Origin: Narthecium ossifragum
Lineage: Eukaryota; Streptophyta; Magnoliopsida; Dioscoreales; Nartheciaceae
Assembly: GCA_963920575.1 (NCBI GenBank)
Contig: OY986973.1
Span: forward strand, 13,409,397-13,473,396
Length of the DNA: 64,000 nucleotides
Direction: 5' to 3'
Each line of letters opens with the position of its first letter. Within the stretch, counting starts at the first letter, position 1. Below the pieces are notes generated by a model. The model had not been told where the DNA came from and did not search any database. It saw only the letters and a list, made by a program, of their open reading frames with translations. Of this stretch, positions 31,639 through 43,146 are shown piece after piece. The translations under genes were made by a program, and so were the position numbers.

Positions 31639-33001
31639 CTTTCTGGGAGGAAGGATCGATCTTTTTAGCTCGACAGTGAGGGAAGGCTCACTGTTACTTA
31701 AAAGATCGATCTTTTCTTAGGAAAAGATCGATCCTTTAGTAGCATAGAGGATTTTTCATGGTTTTGCTTGCGGGGCTTGGTATGTCGGTTTTCCTTACCG
31801 CTATATACATTGTACATATGTTTAAGCATGTTAGCCCTATAATAGGGGTAGTGGTGAACCGGGGGAGTGATGACTCCCGGGATGTTTAGAATAAACGGGC
31901 GGGTAGCCCTACAGCTTTCCTTAGCCTCGCATGGCGGCGTGCGCCGAGGGCTTTAAGTGTTATATCTGTAGGATGTTGTTTGCGGGGCTGCTTCCCGGTG
32001 CAGGTGTTGTGGTGGACTGCTGGCAGTTGGTGGTGGTACCACTGCAGCAGCTCCATAGACCTTATCTACCTGTTCACCACCCCGGGCCGGCAGGGTGCAA
32101 TACCCAGATCTTGTTATTTATATCATTACATACTGTTGCATGTTTAACTGTATTGCCCTACGTATGCGCATATCATGCATTGTGTTGTGCACTAGTCGCA
32201 TCTGTGTAGGGCGTTGCCGATTCGGGGCTTTCGGGTAGTCCGGATCTAGCTCTAGGACCATTGCGGGTAGCTTGGTCCAGGACTCGATTTGTAATATTCA
32301 GTCATTTTTGATGATAGGGTTAGTTTGACCTGAATACATGTTGTTTGAGGTTTAGAGGTCGTGTCGTCTCCAAAGTCGTATCCGAAGTATAGCCGGAGTC
32401 CGGTGTCCTTAAACTCTTGGGAGGAGGAGTGCCTGCCCAGCGGTGTCCTGGCCCGCCAAACAGTGTTCTGTGTCCTGTTGAGAGTATGCAGTGTTTTAGG
32501 CCTGCGTTCACGGACTTTCGGTAGGGTTATGGGACCCTTGTATACACCTAGGATAGGCTTGGGGGACGACACTGTTGTGTTCCTGCCCTTGTGAGTGTCG
32601 TAGTATAATGTCCCTGCTGAGCTTAGTGTTCACTCCAACCCGGGCTGCGTTTTGCAGGTGCTGGCGCTAGCTCTTCTTCGGTCGCCCCTACCGGGCCGGT
32701 GTTTGGTGACGTGGCTGCGTCTGGCAGTGCTTGAGGAGAGGCGATCTGTTGTACCTTTTTTGTTAATGATAGTCTCCTACGGGAGTGATAAATGAATAAT
32801 TTCCCTATTTGAGGATTTTGTAATATTATATCAGTTTCAGTCTTGAGTTTGTGAATGATTGTTTGTTAATACAGGATGATTATGAATTGCTAGGGTAACC
32901 ACTACGAATAGAGGGAAACCTCGTCAAAATTTTTCGCAGTAGGTTAGATTCTGTTTCACGTCGCCCGGCCCGGTTGGGCCTACGTGGGTCGGGGCGCGAC
33001 A
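31639..33001 (+). repeat. I: 5'-truncated Tekay-type LTR
   Basis: It matches M's LTR from about 61690 to its end, including the GATCGATC cluster (31650-31735) and the final GGGGCGCGACA. It is directly followed by CCAGT and the inverted LTR H. There is no primer site. Confidence 0.82.
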
Positions 33002-33006
33002 CCAGT

Positions 33007-35292
33007 TGTCGCGCCCCGGCCCAGAAAACCCATCCGGACCGGGACACGAGGGGGGGTTCCTACATCTACTAACAGCAACTGGCGAAAACAGTTACAACAA
33101 GCAGTCCAAGGACAGAAGTAAATCTAACTCCTATTATTACAAAACTGTACATAAAACAGAGTTATATTAAGATTTACATAAACCAGTCCTCATGTACAAA
33201 AGATGTATAAAACTCAAAAGGGGTTACATCAACAGAGGTCTCCTAGAAGGCACAGCAGAAGCCATCTTGGCCCTCAAACATGCCCTGATGTCGTCGCGCC
33301 ACCGCACGACGAGCAACTGGGGCCCACTGAAGGAGAGCTGGTACCTGCACCTGCAAACGCCGTCTGGGTAGGAGTGAGCACTAAGGTCAGTAGGATTCTA
33401 CTCTACGCCACACACAAGGAAGGGGAAACTGCAACTGAACTAACTCCGTGCCAAGTACTGAGGCCTGCCAAAGACCCCATAAATCCCGTCAATAACCCGA
33501 AGGGTACCTGTCCAAAGTACGTCCCTCCGACAGCCACTGCCTAGGGTAGACCTCCTCCGACAATCCATGACACAGGGTGGACAAGGACGATACCTGTAGG
33601 ACACCCCTCTCCAAGCGGGACCACCACACTTGGCGGAACAACCGTGGCTATGACAACCAACTCTCAGCACTCCAAGCAGCAGAGCTAACACGACCCCAAA
33701 CAGCAAACTAACAGCACTACAGTCAAACCCTAGGCATCTAATGCACAATCAATAATGCATGCAACAGTATAAACAAGCAACAATCAGGGGCATACCTACG
33801 GCCCGTTTATACTAAACATTCCCGAGGGTTCATAACTCCCTCTATTAACCACAAAGCGATAAAGGGCATATAGAAAGCCCATTTATTCTACACAATCCCG
33901 GGAGTCATCACACTCCCGGTTCAACCACAAAGCGGTAACAAACAACAGTTTATATCATGCCATTCTCTGCTACCCTCAGATACTGTTCCTGGGAAACACT
34001 GGATCGATCCACACATACCCATGGACCGATCCGACTTGCCCTCAGTGAACAGACCATCTTTGGTGCAACCTGGATCGATCCAACATACCCATGGATCGAT
34101 CCTACTAGTAGTCCGATCGATCCAACTCGGAAAGCCCAAGAACAAGAAACCATTCTCTACATAGCTATCCGTCGATCCGACATCCAACCGACGTCAGATT
34201 CGGGATCCAACCTAGCCTCCAATAGATCTATATGCCGGGATCAATATATCCAAAATCCAGAATGATCCAATAACTAGATTAACGGGAAAACACTAATCAA
34301 AACCGCTAATCAAAATACTTACCAGTTACTTGCTGCAACGCAGCCCTCCAGTAATAAATTCATAACAAATAATAGGAAAATCAGAAAATTATGAAAGCAG
34401 CTGGGTTTGAGAGATAACTCAGAGATCTACAACTCTTATGTTCATCACAATCCACGAACATGCACGTACTGATCGAAACACTCGCCGCAAGCCGGCTATT
34501 CTTCAAGAACAGCAGAAACCGGAAAATCCGAGATTAAACATGTATAAATCCTACTAAAATCTCAACCAAAGTTCATGAAACTTAAACCAGAAATTATACT
34601 AAGCAACATGCATCCAACAACACAAATACAGCAAGATCTAATGGCTAGATTAAGAGAAACCCATTAAACAACTCACGTAGGTAGAACACCTACCGGAACG
34701 CAATCCTCGGCTGATTCCCCGCAAACCAGTCACCAACCCAGCTCCAAACCACACCAAGGATCTTGCTCACACCGCCATGGTTCCAACGAGCCTTCAAGCT
34801 CCCAAAACAGTGGCCGGAGGAGGGAGAACGGTAGAGGAGAAGGAGCTGCCGGAAAACAGGGGAAGAAACAGAGCTCCGCGGAAAGAAGAGAAGGAAGGAA
34901 GAAGAAGAAGGAGAAGGAGCGGAAGAAAAGAGGAAGAAGAGGCCGGGAAAAGCCGGGAAGGCCGGGGAAAAGGGAGACGAGGGGAGGGAAAGTCCTCCCC
35001 TTCTGACAGGGGAGAGCGACGGCCACGACGGCGGCCGTCCTCTCGAAGGAAAACCCACCGACCCGAGTCCGATCGATCGCTCACGGGCTGCCAGCAGCCC
35101 AAAAACAGGCTTCTGCTTGCCCGAGCTGGGATCTTCCGATCCCGGGACCACCTAATCATCCTATTCAAACATATACACCAAAACAAGGCCGGTGTGTGCA
35201 CACGGGTGAGAAACTAACCGATGAGGCGCAATTTACTAAATTACCCTTGTGGTCAACAACGAGCTACAGGAATAGAGGGACAGGTCCTCACA
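33007..35292 (-). repeat. H: solo Tekay-type LTR with perfect target duplication
   Basis: It begins TGTCGCGCC and ends GGTCCTCACA. The 5-bp duplication CCAGT is at 33002-33006 and 35293-35297. Palindromic GATCGATC words lie at 33995-34130 and near 35060-35085. A long purine run on + lies at about 34810-35000. The left 1.1 kb differs from G and B, so H is a distinct subfamily. Confidence 0.88.
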
Positions 35293-35410
35293 CCAGTCAT
35301 CTAGGCCTATCATCGTGTTTGACTGGACACCACAATTCAAATCGGGTCCAAACTACCCAACCCCAGTCTTAGGGCTAAATCTGAGCTTCAGCCTTGAGAT
35401 GGCGACCCAC
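35293..35410 (-). repeat. G, left piece: Tekay-type LTR on minus
   Basis: It matches B's LTR from CCAGTCATCTAGGCC (near 4785). It is cut by D at 35411 and continues at 43147. Its own 3' end is missing on the left. Confidence 0.8.
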
Positions 35411-36874
35411 TGATGAGTGCATGAAAGTGCACTTTGAATAGCCTTATAACCATCTCAATTTCTAGATAATTAGCCTTAATCAACATCTTTATTACTATTT
35501 TTATATCTATATGTTGCTTCACATAGTTGTGTGGAAAATGCAGGAAAAAGGAGCAAAGAAGCTGAAAAGATTACATGGATCAACTTGAAAGATTAAACTG
35601 TACCTGCTCATGAGGAACCAAATGATGTGCCATATCTGGTTGGAAAGCTCTTGAAGTGTAGATTCTGGAGAATTTTACGGTTCGTGATTCCGAGTTTTCC
35701 ATGGAAAGTTACAACATTTTTCGTAACAGTGCGCAGGCTGAATGAATAGTGACGGTCGACCGTGAGATCTGTCGGTCGACTGTCGCGCTCAAAAATTCCC
35801 CCGAACGACCGTTGCATCGACCGTCACATGCAAAAATTCCCACGGTCGACTGTGGCATCATCCGTGGCATAGACCGTCAGCCTCTGTTAAAGAAAATACT
35901 TCTCAGGGTCGATGCGAAGATCGACCGTCGCTCTTCCGAATTATTTTGTACAGTTGACGGTCGACCGTGAGATCTCACGGTCGACCGCCAGATCAGCAGG
36001 GAGCGTATAATGAGCCGGATCTTACCTGAGTTTAGGCCTATAAATACAATACTTAGGGTTATCAAAGGGGATCTTTTGGAGGACTTTTCTGGAGCATCTA
36101 GAGGAAAGGAAGCCGTGTTAGGGTTTTGTTTTCTTCGTCTTTCTTTCTTTATTTTGCTTTGAACACTTTTGTCGTCTTCATGATGAACATGAGTGGCTAG
36201 TTTCTTCTCTAAGGTACCGATGTAGCCCTAACTGAATCATTCTATGTTATTGGATCATGATTATTTAATCAGTTTATTTTTCTTGTTTCATTCATTATTA
36301 TAACTGAGATCTTAAATACCTTTATTTGGCCAATAAAAGTATTATAGATTGTTTTATGTGAGATTGGGCGAGGGTTCATTCCCTAATCTTGCAGGATCTA
36401 TGAATGAATGAGTTTATGTCGAGCCCAGGTTCAGCTAAGAGTATTCTTGGTTCATAATTGTTCTTCAGAGCTTAATGGATTCTTGGTTAACACTTAGTTA
36501 TGGGTTCATTAGCTAGGGTTAATTGAAGGTACTTGGTGAAGACTGCGGCCGAACGGATCATCATACCGGAAGAACGAGCCCTTGGAATTAAACTGAAATC
36601 TTTATTGATTCAATGCATAGAATGAGGATGTTATGGTGAAATCGGAACCTTAGTATTCATCCATCATATTTCCATCATTTTCTTATTTCGTTATTAGATC
36701 ATCTATTTTTGATACTTCATATTTCTTATTTTCCATTCCTTATTTTCTTCCTTTTCTGTTCTTTAGCGTTTCACTCTAATAATCTTTACAAATCTCTGTG
36801 GGTACGATACTCGTCTTGCTACTATACTGATTGCACCGATTCGTATACTTGCGAGATCTAAAATTTATTCATCA
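35411..36874 (+). repeat. 5' LTR of element D
   Basis: It begins TGATGAGTGCATGAAAGTGC and ends ATTTATTCATCA, 1,464 bp. A GGTCGACC palindrome cluster lies at 35755-35990 and TATAAATA at 36039-36046. Solo LTRs O and P are the same family on minus. Confidence 0.92.
36039..36046 (+). promoter_or_regulatory. TATA box of element D LTR
   Basis: CTATAAATAC lies about 50 bp after the palindrome cluster and about 630 bp into the LTR. Transcription would start shortly downstream. Confidence 0.65.
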
Positions 36875-36880
36875 AGTTTT

Positions 36881-36898
36881 TGGCGCCGTTCCCGGGGA
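36881..36898 (+). other. Primer-binding site of element D
   Basis: TGGCGCCGTTCCCGGGGA lies six bases after the LTR end. It is the Asp-tRNA-type site with one substitution. Confidence 0.9.
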
Positions 36899-37057
36899 TT
36901 TGATTAGAGTTTATTAGTAGTGAATGCAAGGTCGCCGATCACGGAAAGAAAAGTCATTGCCCTTGAACGATAAAGTAGATCAAATTGGTTGGAAGAAGAG
37001 ATCTATCAAAGACAGTCCACATCAGATCTAGGAGTTCAAGAGGAAGAATAAGAGGAG

Positions 37058-38170
37058 ATGGAGCTTAATAACAATGTACGTCCTTTGGAGGAGTACGCGA
37101 GGCCTACTATTTCTACCTCACCTTCGTGCATCGCATTACCTACAGAGGCTATGAATTATGAACTTAAAAATCTACATTTTTCTATGCTTCCTGAATTTCA
37201 TGGTTTACCTTCTGAAGATGCACTAACTTTTGTGAAAGATTATTATGCTATTATTCAGACTTTTCCTTTAGGTGGCATTACTGAAGATCACTTGAGGATG
37301 CGATGTTTTCCTTATACCCTGAAAGATAAAGCTAAGAGATGGTTGATGTCGTTGCCTCCTGGATCACTCACTACTTGGGATGCAATTTATAACAAGTTTG
37401 TTAGTAAATTTTATTCTCATGCCATGACTACTAACTTGAGAAGGCAAATTCCAAATTTTCAGCAAGCTGATGGAGAAGCATTTCATGAAGCATGGGATAG
37501 ATTTAAGATGCTTTTGATGCAATGTGCACATCATAATTATTCTTTAGAAAATCAGATGTAATATTTTTATGATGGACTAAATCTTTCTTGTCAGACTATG
37601 GCAGATAATGCTGCAGGTGGAGCGATGTTCAAAAGGACACCACCGGAGGCATATGAAATCTATGAGATGCTAGGATCTAACTCGCAGCAGAGAGACACAA
37701 GGAATAAGGCGAGAGGCATCTATGAGCTGAACTAGAACGACGACACGACAAGGCAGATTGCAGCCCTTAACAAGAAGATAGACGCTATGATGTCCATACA
37801 AGCAAACCCGGTTGAGGTTTGATCAATTTGCAATGTTGTTGGTCATAGGTTTGACTCATGTCCTTCTAGTAGTGAATTTCCTGAATATGTGCAAGAACAA
37901 GCTAATTTGATGAATGCTTATAACCCGAGACCTAGATTTGACCCTTATGCAAATACTTACAATCCTGGTTGGAGGGAGCATCCGAATTTTTCATGGAAAA
38001 ATACTGCTAATGCTTGTATGCCTACTGCTAATCAGTCTAACCCACCTGTTAAGTCGTCTTTGGAAGCGACTATGTTAGCTTTTATGCAGAAAATAGATTT
38101 AAAATGGAAAAACAAGATTCAGCCATTGCTCAACAAGGTGCAGCCATTGCACAACATGATGCGGTACTAA
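37058..38170 (+). pseudogene. gag: Gag of element D, N-terminal and central part
   Basis: The frame opens at the ATG at 37058 (MELNNNVRPL). It includes FHGLPSEDALTFVKDYY, RCFPYTLKDKAKRWLMSLP and FHEAWDRFKMLLMQC, all typical Athila capsid. TAA at about 37559 stops it after ENQM. Capsid similarity (DGLNLSCQTMADNAAGG) continues beyond. A second frame, 37889-38170, carries the NPRPRFDPYANTYNPGW segment. The zinc-knuckle region near 37830-37865 has lost its frame. The rest of gag continues in another frame from 38104. Confidence 0.85.
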
Positions 38171-40119
38171 AGAATGTTGCAGCATCCGTTGGAAAGTTGG
38201 AAGTTCAAGTGGGACAACTTGCTGATGCTGTAAGAGCCCACGTTCCAGGCAAATTTCCGAGCCAACATGAGCAAGCAAAAGCGATCACAGTTTTTCGTTC
38301 AGGTAAGATAATTAATAATAAGATTAATCCTGAAGTTATTGATGAGTGTAATGATGATGCAAATGAGCAAGTCGAAACGGAGGAACCCTTGAAAAAGAAA
38401 CCATTGGCCACATCGGCTTTTGATCATGAAAATAGAGCAAAGTCAGTTCTGGAGGTTCATCACAACACTCCTCCACCATATGTGCCGCCGGTTCCTTTTC
38501 CAGGACGCCTAAAGAAAGCCAAAATGGATAAGTCATATTCTGAAATTTATGATATTCTAGCTAAGGTTAATGTTAACTTACCATTACTTGATGTGATCAG
38601 GAATATGTCAGCATTTCCAAAATTCTTCAAGGAACTAAGTACTTCTAAGCGTAAGTATGAACCTCATGAAAAAGTGATGGTTTCAGAGACGGTAAGCGCG
38701 GTTCTACAAAGGAAGCTTCCACCCAAGCTTAAGGATCCAGGGAGTTTTAACATTACTATTACTGTTGGTGATACAAAGATAGGAGAGGCAATGCTTGATT
38801 TAGGAGCCAGTGTTAATTTGATGCCTTACTTTGTTTTTCTTCAGTTAGGTGTGGGTGAATTAAAACCTACTACAATGTCTCTACAACTTGCAGATCGTTC
38901 AATTAAATATCCATTAGGCATTGTAGAATACATTTTAGTACAAGTTGATAAATTAATTATCCCTGCTGATTTTATGATATTGGATATGGATGATGCGCCC
39001 TTACATGATAGGAATTTACCAATTTTGTTGGGACGTCCATTTATGGCCACAGCCAAGACTATGATTAATGTGCATGATGGTAAGCTCAGCATGACAGTTT
39101 TAGGTGAAATTGTTGAATTTAATGTTTTTGAATCTATGTCCTATCCTTTAAACTCTTTTGATTGTTTCTCAATAGATGTTTTAGACTCATTGGTGTTTTC
39201 TAGTTTCATGCAGGAGCAAGTGAAGACAAATTTGGAAGCGGCATTGACGATGGAAAAGGAGGAGTTGCAGAATTACGAGGGAGCAAAGGAGGTTATAGCA
39301 GCCCTTGAGGCATTGCAGCCATGCTTCCCTGATGAATCTCGGTTAGACATGCTAAACAAATCTTATTCTAAAATGGTTTCATCAATAGTTTTCCCACCAA
39401 AGCTTGAGTTAAAACCTCTTCCTAATAATCTGAAATATGCATATCTTGGTGAGAATGAAACCCTTCCTGTGATTATTGCTTCTGACATTACTCCATTGGA
39501 AGAGGAAAAATTGTTGAGAATTCTTAGGGAGCATAAAACTGCAATAGGATGGACAATTGCAGATATTAAAGGAGTAAGTCCTACTATGTGCATGCACCGC
39601 ATTATTTTGGAAGAGGATGCCAAACCTATACGAGACGCCCAGCGTCGCCTCAACCCGAACATGAAAGACGTTGTTCGGGAGGAGATCCTTAAGTTGCTCG
39701 ATGTTGGCGTTATATACCCTATTTCTGACAGCAAATGGGTAAGTACAGTTCACGTGGTGCCTAAGAAATCAGGGATAACAGTTGTGAAGAATGAGAACAA
39801 TGAGCTCATACCCACGAGGATGACTACTGGATGGCGTGTCTGCATCGATTATCACAAGCTTAATGCAGCTACTAAAAAGGACCACTTTCCTTTACCTTTT
39901 ATTGATCAAATGCTTGAACGCTTAGCTGGTCACTCATTTTATTATTTTCTTAATGGATTTTCAGGTTATAATCAAATTGCTATAGCCCCAGAGGACCAAG
40001 ATAAGACAACTTTCACCTGTCCGTTTGGAACATTCGCATACAGAAGGATGCCGTTCGGATTGTTCAATGCACCTGCCACCTTTCAAAGATGCGTGATATC
40101 GATTTTCTCTAACACCTAA
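38104..40119 (+). pseudogene. Gag C-terminus, protease and first part of RT, element D
   Basis: This is one open frame of 671 codons. It starts in gag (KLEVQVGQLADAV), passes the junction KLPPKLKDPGSF, and enters the protease with LDLGASVNLMPY (near 38795-38830) and LLGRPFMATA (near 39025-39055). RT follows with NPNMKDVVREEI, IYPISDSKWVS, CIDYHKLN, LNGFSGYNQ and RMPFGLFNAPATFQ. The FLDGYSG Asp of RT motif A is Asn here (YFLNGFSG), which would abolish catalysis. The frame stops at TAA (40117-40119), just before the MDD motif, at a short local duplication. Confidence 0.9.
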
Positions 40120-41181
40120 CCGTTTGGAACATTCGCATACAGAAAGGTTTGTCGAGTTATTCATGGATGATTTTTCTGTATTTGGGAATTCTTTTGATAA
40201 TTGCCTCGCACACCTAACCTTGGTGCTTAAAAGATGTGAAGAGACAAATTTGACATTGAGCTGGGAGAAGAGTCATTTCATGGTAAGGCAAGGTATTGTT
40301 TTGGGACATGCTATTTCTAGTAAAGGTATTGGAGTAGATAAAGCAAAAATAGATTTGATTGAGAAATTACCGCCCCCTACTTCTCTGAAAGGTGTGCGGA
40401 GTTTTTTGGGCCATGCAGGATTTTATCGCAGATTCATTAGAGATTTTTCTAAAATTGCACGACCTTTGTGTGATTTATTGGCCAAAGATAGTGAGTTTAA
40501 GTTTAGTAAAGCTTGTCTTGATGCTTTCAATACTTTGAAAGAGAAATTGATTACTGCACCAATTATTATGCCTCCTGATTGGTCATTGCCCTTTGAAATA
40601 ATGTGCGATGCTTCTGATTATGCTATAGGGGCTGTTTTAGGACAAAGGGTAAATAAGGTCTCTCATGCTATTTATTATGCAAGTCGTACACTCAATGATG
40701 CTCAAATCAATTACTCAACTACTGAAAAAGAATTACTTGCTGTTGTTTTTTATTGGAGAAATTTCGCTCTTATTTGATTGGATCTAAAGTTATTATTTAT
40801 TCAGATCATGCAGCATTGAAATATCTACTAACCAAAAAGGATACCAAGCCAAGGTTAATCAGGTGGATCCTACTGCTGCAAGAGTTCGATTTGGAAATAA
40901 GGGACAAGAAAGGGAGCGATAATGTAGTGGCAGATCACTTGTCACGATTGGAACACATGGCCGGCCCTAAGGATGTACAACGCATCCAAGAATGCTTTCC
41001 CGATGAACAACTATTTTCTGTGAATGGTAAAGAGCCATGGTATGCGGATATTGTTAACTATTTAGCTAGTAATGTTCTGCGTGCTGATTTAAGTTCACAA
41101 GAAAAGAAAAATTTTTGTCCACAGTTAGATATTACTTTTGGGATGACCCTTATTTATTTAAACATTGTTCCGATCAAATAA
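40120..41181 (+). pseudogene. RT catalytic motif, thumb and RNase H, element D
   Basis: RT resumes with VELFMDDFSVFGNS; MDD is at 40163-40171. Then come RSFLGHAGFYRRFI and the RNase H motifs [36 protein letters not shown] and VVADHLSR. A frameshift near 40755 splits RNase H between the frames 40124-40777 and 40753-41181. Another near 41125 leads into integrase. The first codons after 40119 are a copy of 40020-40044, not normal RT. Confidence 0.87.
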
Positions 41182-42317
41182 TAAGGCGTTGTATTCCAGA
41201 ATATGAGCATGATGATATATTGAAATTTAGTCATGAATTAACGTGTGGAGGACACTTTGGAGGTAAGAAAACTGCTTTTAAAGTTCTTCAATCTGGTTTC
41301 TTTTGGCCTACATTATTCAAAGATGCATTTAATTTTGTTGCTAAGTGTGACAGATGTCAACGATCAGGGAATATAAGCAAAAGGAATGAGATGCCTCTTA
41401 CAAATAATCTGGTGGTGGAATTGTTCGATGTTTGGGGCATAGGCTTTATGGGACCGTTTCCTCCATCATACGGGTACACGTATATTATTGTTGCTGTAGA
41501 TTATGTATCTAAGTGGATTGAAGCAATTGCAACCAGAAACAATGACAGCAAGACCGTGGTGGGATTCTTGAAAGATATGATTTTTACAAGGTTTGGTACA
41601 CCTCGGGCGATTATAAGTGATGGGGGATCACACTTTTGCAATAAAGCATTTGATTCCTTATTAAAGAAGTACAACATCACCCATCGGGTAACAACCCCGT
41701 ATCACCCTCAAACATCAGGCCAAGTGGAGGTGCGCAATAGGCTAATAAAGACGATCCTGGAACGGATTGTTGGCACTAAAAGGAAGGATTGGGCAGTGAA
41801 ATTGAATGATGTTCTTTGGGCGTATCGCACCGCATATAAAACTCCTATTGGTATGAGCCCTTATCACATTGTGTTTGGAAAAGCATGTCATTTACCTGTG
41901 GAGTTGGAGTATAGGGCATATTGGGCAATCAAGCAGCTGAATTTTGACATGAGAGAAGCGGGGGATATGAGAAAGATGCAATTGAACGAATTGGATGAGC
42001 TGCGGAATGAAGCGTACGAGAATGCTAAGATTTACAAGGAAAGAACCAAGCTCTATCATGATAAAGTAATACAACGGAAGGAGTTTACACCAGGTATGAA
42101 AGTTTTACTTTATAACTCACGAATGAAATTCTTTCCAGGTAAATTAAGGTCAAGATGGACGGGTCCCTTTAAAGTGACACAAGTATCTCCTCATGGTGCT
42201 GTTGAAATTGAGAATGAAAGGAGTGGAAGCAAATTCAAAGTCAATGGGCACCGTTTAAAGTTGTATTTGGAAGGACCATCAGAAGTTGTGGATGCCACAA
42301 ATTTTGTTGAACCTTAA
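41115..42317 (+). pseudogene. Integrase of element D, open but catalytically altered
   Basis: This is an open frame of 400 codons, ending at TAA at 42315. The zinc site is visible as [16 protein letters not shown] and CDRCQRSG. The first catalytic Asp is replaced: WGIGFMGPF, where C has WGIDFMGSF; the codon at 41442-41444 is GGC. The second Asp (IISDGGSHF) and the Glu (SGQVEVRNR) are intact. The end has [20 protein letters not shown]. There is no chromodomain. The enzyme should be inactive for strand transfer even if made. Confidence 0.92.
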
Positions 42318-42807
42318 GGCTTTGCAGTACGTCTTGCCTAGACGTTAAATAAAGCGCTGGGTGGGAGGCAACCCACCAAGGTAACTTGTTTTTAAGTTTC
42401 AATTTTTAGTTTTCATTTTTATGTTTCTCTTTTGTTTTCTTTTAGGTTTTCAACCACCCTGAGGATCCTTGAGGAGATGTTCGCTACTCTATCAGGTGGC
42501 CTCTTTCTTATTTACAGTATCTTGTCTCTTCTTTCTCTAGAAATTTTTGGATTGCCACCTCCTACATATTTTTATTGGATAAATGCACACATTGAGGACA
42601 ATGTTAATTTCAGGTTGGGGGGTGTAGACATTCCTTGAGTATTGCATGCTACCTTGTGGGTATAATAGTGTTAAATTGTACATGAGCTGAAATTTTTATA
42701 CGTATTATACATGTTGCTTCCATATGGATTGGCCTATATATGGATTGCATGCGTGATAACCTGAAGGTAGAATATCATATGACTCACACACGGACACTTT
42801 ATGTGCA
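42318..42807 (+). other. 3' region of element D
   Basis: After the stop comes GTGGGAGGCAACCCA (42361-42375), which also follows pol in C and N. ACATTGAGGACAATG near 42589 and GGTTGGGGGGTG near 42614 follow. No coding sequence is convincing. The bases just before the LTR are not a polypurine tract, because the 5' part of the 3' LTR is missing. Confidence 0.6.
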
Positions 42808-43146
42808 GTGAAGACCGCGGCCGAACAGATCATCATACCGGAAGAACGAGCCCTTGGAATTAAACTGAAATCTTTATTGATTCAATGCAAAGAATGAGGA
42901 TGTTATGGTGAAATCGGAACCTTAGTATTCATCCATCATATTTTCATCGTTTTCTTATTTCGTTATTAGATCATCTATTTTCGATACTTCATATTTCTTA
43001 TTTTCCCTTTCTTATTTTCTTCCTTTTCTGTTCTTTAGCGTTTCACTCTAATAATCCTTACAAATCTCTATGGGTACGATACTCGTCTTGCTACTATACT
43101 GATTGCACCGATTCGCATACTTGCGAGATATAAAATTTATTCATCA
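42808..43146 (+). repeat. Truncated 3' LTR of element D
   Basis: The 339 bp match 36536-36874 with about a dozen differences and end ATTTATTCATCA. The first 1.1 kb of the LTR is absent, replaced directly by internal 3' sequence. Confidence 0.88.

Larger units (their letters stand above)
35411..43146 (+). mobile_element. Element D: Athila-like Ty3/gypsy retrotransposon
   Basis: It is inserted in G with flanks CCCAC (35406-35410) and CCAAC (43147-43151), four of five bases matching. It has a full 5' LTR, primer site, gag, protease, RT, RNase H and integrase, but only the last 339 bp of the 3' LTR. The two LTR tails differ at about a dozen positions by eye. Pol is related to that of C. Several stops and frameshifts are present. 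Confidence 0.9.

Noticed and set aside
24297..33001. One complete solo element joining all Tekay-type pieces
   Set aside because: LTR ends, truncations and differing palindrome clusters show at least two separate LTR copies (J's and I).
34690..35217. Frames of 98-153 codons on both strands
   Set aside because: The same low-complexity LTR segment in H; Arg/Glu/Lys or Pro/Ser/Leu-rich translations with no domain.
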